A stretch of 40,300 nucleotides of DNA from Deltaproteobacteria bacterium. GTDB lineage: Bacteria > Desulfobacterota > JADFXK01. Each line of letters opens with the position of its first letter. The stretch's first letter is position 1. The DNA is taken from NCBI GenBank assembly GCA_015233295.1, contig JADFYC010000002.1, positions 1-40,300 of the forward strand, in the 5' to 3' direction. Shown here in pieces: positions 7,765 through 15,313 of the stretch. Made by a program: the position numbers and the translations under genes. The notes below the pieces were generated by a model. It saw only the letters and a program-made list of their open reading frames with translations. It ran no database searches and was not told where the DNA came from.

Positions 7765-9381
7765 TCAGCTTGCCGCCGCACCCAGCTTTGGGATCGTCAC
7801 CGTCGGGAACAGGGACAGATCCGTATGGGGAATGAATTTAGCCGCGGCGAACATGGTCATGAATTCGGCATTGACGTTCAACTCCACGTAGGTGATCTTG
7901 TCGCAGATCTGGGGGATGCGGGCCCGCTTTTCGGCCGAGAGCAGGGCCAGAGCCGCACCGGTTAAGGAGCTATTCATCAACGGTTGGTACTTGTTTCGGG
8001 GCAGGTCCGGGATCATGCCGATGGTGATGGCCATCTCCGGGTCGATATAGTTTCCGAATGTACCGGCCACGTAGAATTTAGCCATGTCGTGAATGTCCAA
8101 CCCCACAGTGGACGGGATGATCCGGAGAATGGTGTACATGGCCGCTTTGGAGGCCAGCAGGATGGTAATGTCTACTTCCGATACGATAACATCCCGGCCA
8201 TGCCCCGACTCCGCGGCCGGCACCACCCGATAGCCCCAGATACCTTCGTCCTCCACCAGGCACGGACAACCACTCTCAAGGATGAACTTGCCCTTGGAAT
8301 TGATGATGCCGCAGGTAAACAGTTCGGCCAACAAGTCAATCAAACCCGAGCCGCAAATGCCGATGGGCTTGATGTCACCTATAACCGAATAGGACGGTGT
8401 CAAGGTCCGGCGGTCGATGCGAATGCGCTCAATGGTCCCTGGTCCGGCCATCATCCCCATCTTGGCCACGCCGCCCTCTAATGCCGGTCCGGCCGCTCCG
8501 GCGCAGGCCACCAGCCAGTCCTTGTTACCCAGGACCACCTCGGCATTGGTCCCCACGTCAACCAGGATGGACACGTCATCGCCCTCGTTCAATCCCGAGG
8601 CCAGGATCCCGGCGATGAGGTCGCCCCCAAAATAACTGCCCACATTGGGCATGATCAGGCACGGGGCGGCGGGATGGATGTCGATGCCCAACTCTGCAGC
8701 CGAGGTGAGATCCGGCCGGTTGACCACCGGAATGTAAGGTTCCCGGCAGATATGGAAGGTATCCAGCCCCAGGAAAAAATGGGTCATGGTGGTGTTTCCG
8801 GCCACGCACAGGGAATAGATATTATCTGCTTTTATCCCGGCGGTCCGGACCAGATCATGGATGACCTGATTGAAACCATCGATCACCGCCCGGCGGAGGA
8901 GAAGATGCCCTTCGTTTTTGGCGGAGCAGTGGATCCTGGTAAGGATATCCGCACCATAAGCGACTTGCGGATTAACCGCCGAAACCTGGCTGATGACCCG
9001 GCCGACGCTCACGTCCAGGAGGGCAAAAACAATCGTGGTCGTCCCCAGATCTATGGCCAGGCCATAATTAGCCGCAGTGGTGTCACCGGCCTCCAGATCG
9101 ATAATCTGGTAACCGCCCTCTTCAGACCGGGCCAGGGTAATCGTGGCGTCGAAATCGGCGTCCCGAAGCCTGGCCGAAAGTTCCGCCAGTCGCGAAAGCG
9201 GCGACCAGACGTGGTTCAGGTCGTAAGCGACGCGCAGTGCCCGCTTAATTCGGTCCACGTCCGCGACGTTATCCCCCAGGGCGGGCTTGGGTGGGAGAAT
9301 ATGGTATTTTTCAGCCAGCGGCGACAAGGCCGCGTCCTTAAGAATTAGACTCCCTTGATCTATCGAATGTTCCTTCATCAT
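7765..9381 (-). CDS. RACo-like ASKHA ATPase (DUF4445), corrinoid-protein activator, no ferredoxin domain
   Basis: This 538-residue protein matches the C-terminal three quarters of the reductive activators of corrinoid proteins (RACo/RamA-like). A linker domain spans ~25-100 (starting PPKPALGDNVADVDRI), followed by the acetate/sugar kinase-Hsp70-actin ATPase domain with GLAIDLGTTT at 107-116, NPQVAYGADI, VGTNAEVVLG and the family end FIPHTDLSLFP. Known activators re-reduce inactive Co(II) corrinoid at the expense of ATP, using an N-terminal [2Fe-2S] ferredoxin domain of ~100 residues. That domain is absent: the protein begins immediately before the linker. Start ATG 9381 (or 9378) follows GAGGTA. 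An electron donor in trans would be needed. The family call is strong; the substrate (methyltransferase or CO dehydrogenase/acetyl-CoA synthase corrinoid protein) is unknown. Confidence 0.85.
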   Translation of the reverse strand: MMKEHSIDQGSLILKDAALSPLAEKYHILPPKPALGDNVADVDRIKRALRVAYDLNHVWSPLSRLAELSARLRDADFDATITLARSEEGGYQIIDLEAGDTTAANYGLAIDLGTTTIVFALLDVSVGRVISQVSAVNPQVAYGADILTRIHCSAKNEGHLLLRRAVIDGFNQVIHDLVRTAGIKADNIYSLCVAGNTTMTHFFLGLDTFHICREPYIPVVNRPDLTSAAELGIDIHPAAPCLIMPNVGSYFGGDLIAGILASGLNEGDDVSILVDVGTNAEVVLGNKDWLVACAGAAGPALEGGVAKMGMMAGPGTIERIRIDRRTLTPSYSVIGDIKPIGICGSGLIDLLAELFTCGIINSKGKFILESGCPCLVEDEGIWGYRVVPAAESGHGRDVIVSEVDITILLASKAAMYTILRIIPSTVGLDIHDMAKFYVAGTFGNYIDPEMAITIGMIPDLPRNKYQPLMNSSLTGAALALLSAEKRARIPQICDKITYVELNVNAEFMTMFAAAKFIPHTDLSLFPTVTIPKLGAAAS

Positions 9382-9410
9382 TACCTCATACCGCCGGTTA
9401 ACACGGATAG

Positions 9411-9431
9411 GTTGCTCGTTGCAAGTTCCTG
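9411..9431 (+). repeat. Heptamer array B
   Basis: Three in-phase 7-base units (GTTGCTC, GTTGCAA, GTTCCTG) lie about 30 bases upstream of the activator start. Same repeat family as array A, but short. Confidence 0.5.
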
Positions 9432-9542
9432 GGTCCGGGCATTGAACTCTCCAGAGAACGAAGCTAATATTTTATTTTTGATGTTGAATTAGGGACCTCA
9501 TCCTCAGACCTTTAATTCCCTTTATTACTTATTGAAAACGAC

Positions 9543-9583
9543 CGGCAACGAGTAGCCGCAACAAGCAACAAACAACCAGCAAC
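9543..9583 (-). repeat. Heptamer array C
   Basis: Read on the minus strand this is six units of the GTTRCNN family; on the plus strand the units read CGGCAAC, GAGTAG (one base short), CCGCAAC, AAGCAAC, AAACAAC, CAGCAAC. It lies just downstream of the zinc-ribbon gene. Confidence 0.65.
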
Positions 9584-9630
9584 GTGACCAGTTTTCGGAC
9601 CCATGGCAGACCTTAGTTTCGGCCGGCTGA

Positions 9631-9888
9631 TCACAGGGGAATGATGCCGGCCGGAGCCAGGTTCTTTTCGATTTTGTCTCCAACGCTGGCGCCGCAGTGA
9701 ACACACAAATATTCATACTTGTCACCCTCTGGAATCACCAGCAAGAGTCTCTTGCGGACAGGTACTGCCTGCCGGCACCTGGGGCAATACAGGGCTGAGG
9801 CCTCGAATTGTTCAAAGGCTTCCTGTGGGGCTCGATTCTGGACTGGAAATGGCTGCCCCCCAATCCCGGCCTTCCGATACGACACCAT
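9631..9888 (-). CDS. Small zinc-ribbon protein
   Basis: This 85-residue protein has two CxxC knuckles, CPRC (35-38) and CVHC (62-65), separated by 23 residues containing a hydrophobic strand and PEGDKYEYL. That is the layout of a single zinc ribbon. The ATG at 9888 is preferred over the one at 9915 because GGGAGGAAT sits at the right distance before it. It lies upstream of the RACo-like gene on the same strand, 249 bases away; a heptamer array lies between, so co-transcription is uncertain. No enzymatic motif is visible. It is not a ferredoxin: only two CxxC pairs and none of the usual iron-sulfur spacing. Confidence 0.65.
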   Translation of the reverse strand: MVSYRKAGIGGQPFPVQNRAPQEAFEQFEASALYCPRCRQAVPVRKRLLLVIPEGDKYEYLCVHCGASVGDKIEKNLAPAGIIPL

Positions 9889-10292
9889 TGTTCGATTCCT
9901 CCCTGACAGATACATTCTAAAATAAGTCTCCAGCAGTCCGAGCCAACCAGGCCAAAACGGGTGATTAGGAATCCCCGGCTAGGCCGAGCGTTATTATACC
10001 TCAAACAGCCGAGGCTGCCTACCCCAAATATAAGGTTTCTGCGGCGCGGACCGAATAAATTCATGGACTACGTCCGGGCCGGGAGGATCAATCGTGGCCG
10101 GAATCGACAAAATAATCAGTCATTGTATGTAGCAGCACGTATTGCTGATTTATTTTTTTCAGTTAGCAACCTTGAATTTCTTCCTTGCCTGTTTGGGGGC
10201 AAGGAGGATATATTGCCGACTCAACATGTTGAATAGACCGTGGATTAGAATGGCTACTGTTAAATAGTGTAATCATCAATGGGGGTTCGCCA
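9889..10292. other. 404-base gap without a gene; hairpin upstream of the uxs-like gene
   Basis: I see no convincing ORF here. A perfect 7-base stem (CCTTGCC / GGCAAGG, 10183-10189 and 10198-10204, 8-base loop) lies about 90 bases upstream of the next start. No T-run follows, so it may be a leader structure. Both flanking genes read outward, so promoters for each should lie here; none could be assigned confidently. Confidence 0.4.
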
Positions 10293-11255
10293 ATGTTCAG
10301 TAGTAAACGCGTGTTGGTCACCGGTGGCGCCGGTTTCTTAGGCTCGCACCTGTGTGACCGGTTGGTCGCGGAGGGGCATGATGTGTTATGTCTTGACAAT
10401 TTTTTCACCGGCAATAAAAATAACATAATTCATCTAATCGGCCGGCAAAATTTTGAACTAATCCGCCATGACCTGGTCCACCCCATTTATATAGAGGTTG
10501 ATGAAGTATATAACCTGGCTTGCCCGGCTTCACCGATCCATTACCAGTTTAATCCGATTAAGACCATCAAGACCAATGTCATGGGCGCCATCAACATGTT
10601 GGGCCTGGCTAAGAGGGTAAAAGCCAAAATCCTCCAGGCGTCCACCAGTGAGATTTACGGTGATCCCCATGTTCATCCGCAACGTGAAGATTATTGGGGA
10701 AATGTTAATACGATCGGCATCAGATCATGTTATGATGAGGGCAAACGCTGTGCGGAGACCCTGTTCTTCGATTATCATCGCCAGAGCAAATTGAACATCA
10801 GGGTGGCCAGGATTTTCAATACTTATGGTCCCAGGATGCACCCCAATGACGGCCGCGTCGTCAGCAATTTTATCTTACAAGCTCTAACCAACAGAGATAT
10901 AACCATCTATGGCGATGGGACCCAAACCCGTTCTTTTTGCTATGTGGATGACATGGTCGAGGGACTGGTCAGGCTAATGAATGGCCCGGATGAGTTTGTG
11001 GGACCGGTGAATCTGGGCAACCCTTCCGAGTTTTCCATTGAAGACCTGGCTCGGAAGATCATCGGCTTGACCGGATCGAATTCGGAGCTGGTTTTTAAGC
11101 CGCTTCCCCAAGACGACCCCAGACAACGCCGTCCCGACATCAGCCTGGCCAACCAAAATCTAGGATGGACGCCCAGCGTGCCCTTGGAACACGGTTTGTC
11201 CAAAACCATCGAGTATTTTGAGCAACTATTAAAAGATGAACCCGGGTTGAGATGA
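10293..11255 (+). CDS. UDP-glucuronate decarboxylase-like (UDP-xylose synthase) SDR enzyme
   Basis: This 320-residue extended short-chain dehydrogenase has an N-terminal NAD-binding glycine motif (VTGGAGFLGSHL), the UXS-type NLACPASPIHYQ segment, STSEIYGDP, and the catalytic pair Tyr147-x3-Lys151 in SCYDEGKR. Sequence around RIFNTYGPRMHPNDGRVVSN and YGDGTQTRSFCYVDDM is characteristic of UDP-glucuronate decarboxylases, which make UDP-xylose for surface polysaccharide. Start ATG follows GGGGG. It precedes a secreted peptidase and a sugar-transferase gene on the same strand, consistent with an exopolysaccharide region. Epimerase activity on another UDP-sugar is the main alternative. Confidence 0.88.
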   Translation: MFSSKRVLVTGGAGFLGSHLCDRLVAEGHDVLCLDNFFTGNKNNIIHLIGRQNFELIRHDLVHPIYIEVDEVYNLACPASPIHYQFNPIKTIKTNVMGAINMLGLAKRVKAKILQASTSEIYGDPHVHPQREDYWGNVNTIGIRSCYDEGKRCAETLFFDYHRQSKLNIRVARIFNTYGPRMHPNDGRVVSNFILQALTNRDITIYGDGTQTRSFCYVDDMVEGLVRLMNGPDEFVGPVNLGNPSEFSIEDLARKIIGLTGSNSELVFKPLPQDDPRQRRPDISLANQNLGWTPSVPLEHGLSKTIEYFEQLLKDEPGLR

Positions 11256-11273
11256 TCGGGTTGCGGGTCACTT
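11246..11273 (+). repeat. Heptamer array I, overlapping the end of the uxs-like gene
   Basis: In-phase units GTTGAGA, TGATCGG, GTTGCGG, GTCACTT run across the stop codon of the upstream gene. Two of the four fit the consensus poorly, so the array is marginal. Confidence 0.35.
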
Positions 11274-11364
11274 GAGAAATCTCTTTAGATGTTAAGTTGG
11301 ATAGATGATCACAACATCGCTGCAGTCTACATTTATCTAAGTATAAATTTAAGGAGGAGACATT

Positions 11365-13437
11365 ATGACGAACACGATGTGGCGATTATTCATCTTGTTA
11401 TTGTCTTTCGGCCTGCTCTGCCCGCCGAGCTCCCCGGCCGCACCGGTCACTCCCACCATGGTTGAACAAGTAGGACAAACGCAGCTCACGGCCCAGAATC
11501 AGGTTGCCTGCGCGGACCAGGCCAAACGGGGAATCGCGGGGTATCAAGATAGAACCGTCGCCTCCATCGGTGAACTCAAGAATAGCCGGGGCGACACCTT
11601 GGCCTATGTTTTAACTTTGTCTCCCACGGGTTATATCGTCATCTCCACCGATACCGACATCACGCCGATTATCGCTCAATCGCACGACAGCAATTTCATC
11701 TGGGAAGATTCTCCGGCAAATGTCTTGCTCCACCTGGTCACTCTAGACATGGAAAACCGACTTAAAGCCCTACCCGAGACCGGCGCCGCGGTAAAACAAG
11801 CCAATAACACCCGCTGGAATAATTACGTCGCCGCCGACGGCGCGCTCGTGTCCCAAATTACCAGAGCCGCCACCTACGGGCCCCTGCTCAGCCCCCCGAC
11901 ATGGAATCAAGATTCGCCCTATAACGGCTACTGCCCCATGGACCCCGTAACCCAAACTAGATCATTAACCGGTTGCGTGGCCACCGCAATGGCCCAGATT
12001 GTCAATTATTACGAGAGGCCTGTCTCAGTCACCTTCCTCGCTACCGATAATTACACCACGGACACAAGGAAGATCGACATTACCGCCTCCACCGCCGATA
12101 TCGCCGGCATCACCTATCCCGCCGGCGGTGATATGGCCGCTCGCCTGTCTTACGCCTGCGGGGTTTCTGTTAAAATGGACTATACCAGCGCCTTTTCCGG
12201 CGCCTATACGAAGGACCTGGCCTGGGCCCTCAGATACAGGTTTGGTTATGTCTCCGCCATTTATAAAGACACCTTCAACGATTCGATTTATCCCATCATC
12301 CAGAATAACATAAAGAATCGACAGCCGGTGAATTTAGCCATCACCGACATCTCCATCAGCGGGCACTCCATTGTCTGCGACGGCTATAACGACGGCTCCG
12401 GTCAGTATCATCTGAACTTCGGCTGGGGCGGGACCACGGATGGTTGGTATAGTCTGCCGTACGGCATGCCCGAACAATACATGCTTATTGATAACGCCGT
12501 GACGGATATCAGGCCGAACGGTACGCCGATTCGATATGATTTTGACGGGAACGGACAATCCGACATGCTATGGTATAATTCGTCAACCGGCCAAAGCGTG
12601 GCCTGGTTGATGAACGGAACGTCCATCGCCTCCTACGGCAAGATTAACACAGTCAGCGATTTAAATTGGAAAATCCAAGGGGTAGGTGATTTCAACGGCG
12701 ACGGCAAAGCCGATATCCTCTGGCGCAATGAAGCTACCGGCCAAGTCTGGATGTACCTGATGAACGGGGCGTCCATCGCTTCCCAGGGATCTGTCGGCAC
12801 GGTCGACGACTTGTCCTGGCAAATTCAAGGCGTGGCTGATTTCAACGGCGACGGCAAGGCCGACATTCTGTGGCGCAATGTGGCCAATGGGGATGTCTAT
12901 ATCTGGTTGATGAACGGTATGATTCCGTCCTCTAAGTCTTCCGTCGGCGCGGTCGGCAACCTGGACTGGCAAATTCAAGGCGTGGGTGATTTCGACGGCG
13001 ACGGCAAGGCCGACATCCTCTGGCGCAATGTGGCCAATGGGGATGTCTATATCTGGTTGATGAACGGTATGATTCCGTCCTCTAAGTCTTCCGTCGGCGC
13101 GGTCGGCAACCTGGACTGGCAAATTCAAGGCGTGGGTGATTTCGACGGCGACGGCAAGGCCGACATCCTCTGGCGCAATGTGGCCGATGGCGAGGTCTAT
13201 ATTTGGCTGATGAACGGTATGACCCCGTCCTCTAAGTCTTCCGTCGGCGTGGTCGGCGACTTGAACTGGAAGATTCAAGGAATCGGTGATTTCAACGGCG
13301 ACGGCAAGGCCGACATTCTGTGGCGCAATTCCTCCACCGGGCAGGTCTGGATGTACCTGATGAACGGGGCGTCCATCGCTTCCCAGGGGCCGTTAGCCAT
13401 CATCAACGACTCGAATTGGCAAACCCAACTAAAGTGA
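11365..13437 (+). CDS. Secreted C10 family cysteine peptidase with FG-GAP/VCBS-like repeats
   Basis: A strong ribosome site (AAGGAGGAGA) precedes the ATG. Residues 1-26 are a signal peptide. Residues ~40-115 look like the streptopain-type inhibitory propeptide (SPTGYIVISTDTDI). The peptidase domain (~170-385) has WNQDSPYNGYCP, catalytic Cys204 in TGCVATAMAQI, catalytic His334 in SGHSIVCDGY and the following FGWGGTTDGWY. Residues ~392-690 are six 50-residue repeats, each with a calcium-loop-like DFNGDGKADILWRN, as in beta-propeller blades. The protein should be exported and matured by cleavage of the propeptide. Its place between sugar genes suggests a cell-surface or extracellular role. A terminator follows at 13533. 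Confidence 0.88.
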   Translation: MTNTMWRLFILLLSFGLLCPPSSPAAPVTPTMVEQVGQTQLTAQNQVACADQAKRGIAGYQDRTVASIGELKNSRGDTLAYVLTLSPTGYIVISTDTDITPIIAQSHDSNFIWEDSPANVLLHLVTLDMENRLKALPETGAAVKQANNTRWNNYVAADGALVSQITRAATYGPLLSPPTWNQDSPYNGYCPMDPVTQTRSLTGCVATAMAQIVNYYERPVSVTFLATDNYTTDTRKIDITASTADIAGITYPAGGDMAARLSYACGVSVKMDYTSAFSGAYTKDLAWALRYRFGYVSAIYKDTFNDSIYPIIQNNIKNRQPVNLAITDISISGHSIVCDGYNDGSGQYHLNFGWGGTTDGWYSLPYGMPEQYMLIDNAVTDIRPNGTPIRYDFDGNGQSDMLWYNSSTGQSVAWLMNGTSIASYGKINTVSDLNWKIQGVGDFNGDGKADILWRNEATGQVWMYLMNGASIASQGSVGTVDDLSWQIQGVADFNGDGKADILWRNVANGDVYIWLMNGMIPSSKSSVGAVGNLDWQIQGVGDFDGDGKADILWRNVANGDVYIWLMNGMIPSSKSSVGAVGNLDWQIQGVGDFDGDGKADILWRNVADGEVYIWLMNGMTPSSKSSVGVVGDLNWKIQGIGDFNGDGKADILWRNSSTGQVWMYLMNGASIASQGPLAIINDSNWQTQLK
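12538..13437 (+). repeat. Six tandem 150-bp coding repeats
   Basis: The conserved Asp codons opening each DF(N/D)GDG loop start at 12538, 12688, 12838, 12988, 13138 and 13288, exactly 150 bases apart. The first unit is most diverged (DFDGNGQSDMLWYN). DNA from 12871 to 13045 is identical to that 150 bases downstream (13021-13195), indicating a recent duplication or gene conversion of one unit. Confidence 0.85.
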
Positions 13438-13532
13438 GTCCATGCGCCGCCGCGGTGTCGAATAATTGGGCCCGCCGCCGATCGCCCCGTCATCTGAGGA
13501 TTAAATTTCGTAACCTATCGGCATAATCATAT

Positions 13533-13565
13533 GCCCTGCCGGGTCGCTCCGGTGGGGCTTTTTTT
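13533..13565 (+). terminator. Rho-independent terminator after the C10 peptidase gene
   Basis: A ten-pair stem (GCCCTGCCGG with CCGGTGGGGC, eight Watson-Crick pairs plus two central G-U wobbles), a six-base loop GTCGCT and a run of seven T form a classic intrinsic terminator about 95 bases after the stop codon. Confidence 0.85.
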
Positions 13566-13749
13566 GCGCAGGTTGTGAATCCGGCCCGGGCGAGGTCCAC
13601 TCTGTCCACGACCGCGCGCGGCCGGTCAGGGTGTGGAAGCCGCCCGGCGATGTTGAAATTTAGCAATATTTTAATCAGTTATTATATCAAAATTACTTTG
13701 CCGGACCCACCGATTCATGTTATATAGCAAAAAATCAAATGACATTGTG

Positions 13750-13798
13750 CCGCAACACGCAACCCGTAACACGCAATTCGAACCCCGTAACACGATTG
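13750..13798 (-). repeat. Heptamer array D
   Basis: Seven in-phase 7-base units, on the plus strand CCGCAAC, ACGCAAC, CCGTAAC, ACGCAAT, TCGAACC, CCGTAAC, ACGATTG. It ends about 30 bases before the sugar-transferase start. The rest of the 389-base gap 13438-13826 holds only the terminator and no gene that I can support. Confidence 0.8.
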
Positions 13799-13826
13799 AC
13801 CGACACCGAAAAGGGAACCTGTTAGA

Positions 13827-15248
13827 ATGAGATCCATTTTTTCCAGCCCTATTTTTAGACGTAAGCTGGTTCTCCTTTTTGGTGATGATCTGTGCATTAT
13901 CTTTGGTGAGTTGTTGGTTTTTTCTTTGTACTGGGTACTTAGAGGCAACTTTGATTATTCGATGTTGCCTAGACAATCGGTCATCATCTTGCCAACTATT
14001 TTTTTCTACTTCATCACGTTTTATATATTTGGCCTGTACACGCTGGAACACCTCCCGTCCAGAGTCTATTCGCTCCTGCCCCGAATTATATTGGCCGTGG
14101 TCATCAACGCCATTCCCCCCATAATCTACAGTTTTATATTTTCTAAGTATCTTCCGGGGATGGGTCGCATCGTCATCATCACCAAAATACCTGTAATTAT
14201 CCTTTTGATCACTTTGTGGCGGCTTTTTTTCAATACCGTGGTGATGAAAAACATCAAGCTGCCCAGGGTGGGCATAATCTTATCTCCCAAGTATGCCAAT
14301 GAATATTTGAGAGATTTGCTGCCGTACAATGGCATCGAGATCGACCTGGCCGCGATTTGCATCTTTTCCACCAATGACGAGACGTTCTGCCCTGTGCTTG
14401 AGGATGTCCCGCGCCACGTGAATCTCGTGGCCACGATTGAGGAATTAAGTACCATCCCAAACATTGACATGATTGCCATTCCGGAAGATACCCAGCAATT
14501 GAACTCGGCTGATATTGATTTGCTTATGCAACTCCGGGTGTCGGGCATGAGGCTGATGGACCTGCCTTCATTTTATCGCAAATTAACCCTTAAGACTCCG
14601 ATTTTTTTTGTGGATAATCAGTGGAAGCTGAACTTCATGGGCCTCCTTTTACCGGAACGGGATATTTTTCTGAAGGCTAAGGCCATAGTCGATCGGATGG
14701 GCAGTCTTGTGCTCCTGGTGTTGTTGTCGCCCGTAATGCTGCTCATCGCCCTGGCCATCAAATTGGAATCTCCCGGTCCGGTGTTTTTTATTCAAGAACG
14801 ACTGGGATTCTTGGAGATCCCGTTCAAGATTTATAAGTTCCGGACCATGGTTGTGGATGCTGAGCGAAAATTCGGCAGCCTGTGGGTCCAGAAAGATGAC
14901 CCCCGCGTCACCAGAGTGGGAAAGCACTTACGCCGCCTGCGGTTAGACGAGCTTCCTCAGTTGATTAACGTGCTTATCGGGGAGATGAGCTTTATAGGAC
15001 CCCGGCCGATGAAACCTGACTTCGCCCGCCGGGTCAAACAAAGAATCAATTTTCACCCCATCCGACACGTTGTCAAACCTGGGATCACCGGTTGGGCCCA
15101 GATTAATATGCCCTACGTCGGTTCTATTACCGAGGAACTGGAAAAATTTCAATATGATCTGTTTTATATTCAGTCCCAATCAGCTCTGTTGGATCTATAT
15201 ATAATAATTAACACTATTCATTACGTCTTGATTCCACGGGGACAATGA
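13827..15248 (+). CDS. Polyprenyl-phosphate sugar-1-phosphate transferase (WcaJ-like)
   Basis: This 473-residue protein has the two-part layout of initiating exopolysaccharide transferases. Several N-terminal membrane helices (within ~1-125) lead to a cytoplasmic nucleotide-binding-like middle region, then a further hydrophobic segment near 290-310 (LVLLVLLSPVMLLIALAIKL) leads into the bacterial sugar transferase domain. Family motifs are SPGPVFFIQERLG, FKIYKFRTM, LRRLRLDELPQLINVL and GEMSFIGPRP. The enzyme moves a hexose-1-phosphate from a UDP-sugar to undecaprenyl phosphate, the first step of capsule or exopolysaccharide assembly. Start ATG follows AAAGGGAA. Together with the uxs-like and phosphomannomutase genes it supports an exopolysaccharide pathway, although no polymerase or export genes are visible. 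Confidence 0.9.
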   Translation: MRSIFSSPIFRRKLVLLFGDDLCIIFGELLVFSLYWVLRGNFDYSMLPRQSVIILPTIFFYFITFYIFGLYTLEHLPSRVYSLLPRIILAVVINAIPPIIYSFIFSKYLPGMGRIVIITKIPVIILLITLWRLFFNTVVMKNIKLPRVGIILSPKYANEYLRDLLPYNGIEIDLAAICIFSTNDETFCPVLEDVPRHVNLVATIEELSTIPNIDMIAIPEDTQQLNSADIDLLMQLRVSGMRLMDLPSFYRKLTLKTPIFFVDNQWKLNFMGLLLPERDIFLKAKAIVDRMGSLVLLVLLSPVMLLIALAIKLESPGPVFFIQERLGFLEIPFKIYKFRTMVVDAERKFGSLWVQKDDPRVTRVGKHLRRLRLDELPQLINVLIGEMSFIGPRPMKPDFARRVKQRINFHPIRHVVKPGITGWAQINMPYVGSITEELEKFQYDLFYIQSQSALLDLYIIINTIHYVLIPRGQ

Positions 15249-15257
15249 CAATATAAT

Positions 15258-15298
15258 GTTGTGTGTTGCGGGTTTCTGGTTGAGGATTGCAGTTGCGG
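15258..15298 (+). repeat. Heptamer array E
   Basis: Six units: GTTGTGT, GTTGCGG, GTTTCTG, GTTGAGG, ATTGCA (one base short), GTTGCGG. It fills most of the gap before the hybrid kinase gene. A TTG inside it (15287) opens the kinase frame but is part of the repeat, not a likely start. Confidence 0.75.
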
Positions 15299-15313
15299 AT
15301 CATAGGTGAAGGT

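Noticed and set aside
12661..13278. 205-codon minus-strand ORF opposite the peptidase repeats
   Set aside because: It is a shadow of the repetitive coding strand; its own repeats mirror the 150-base period.
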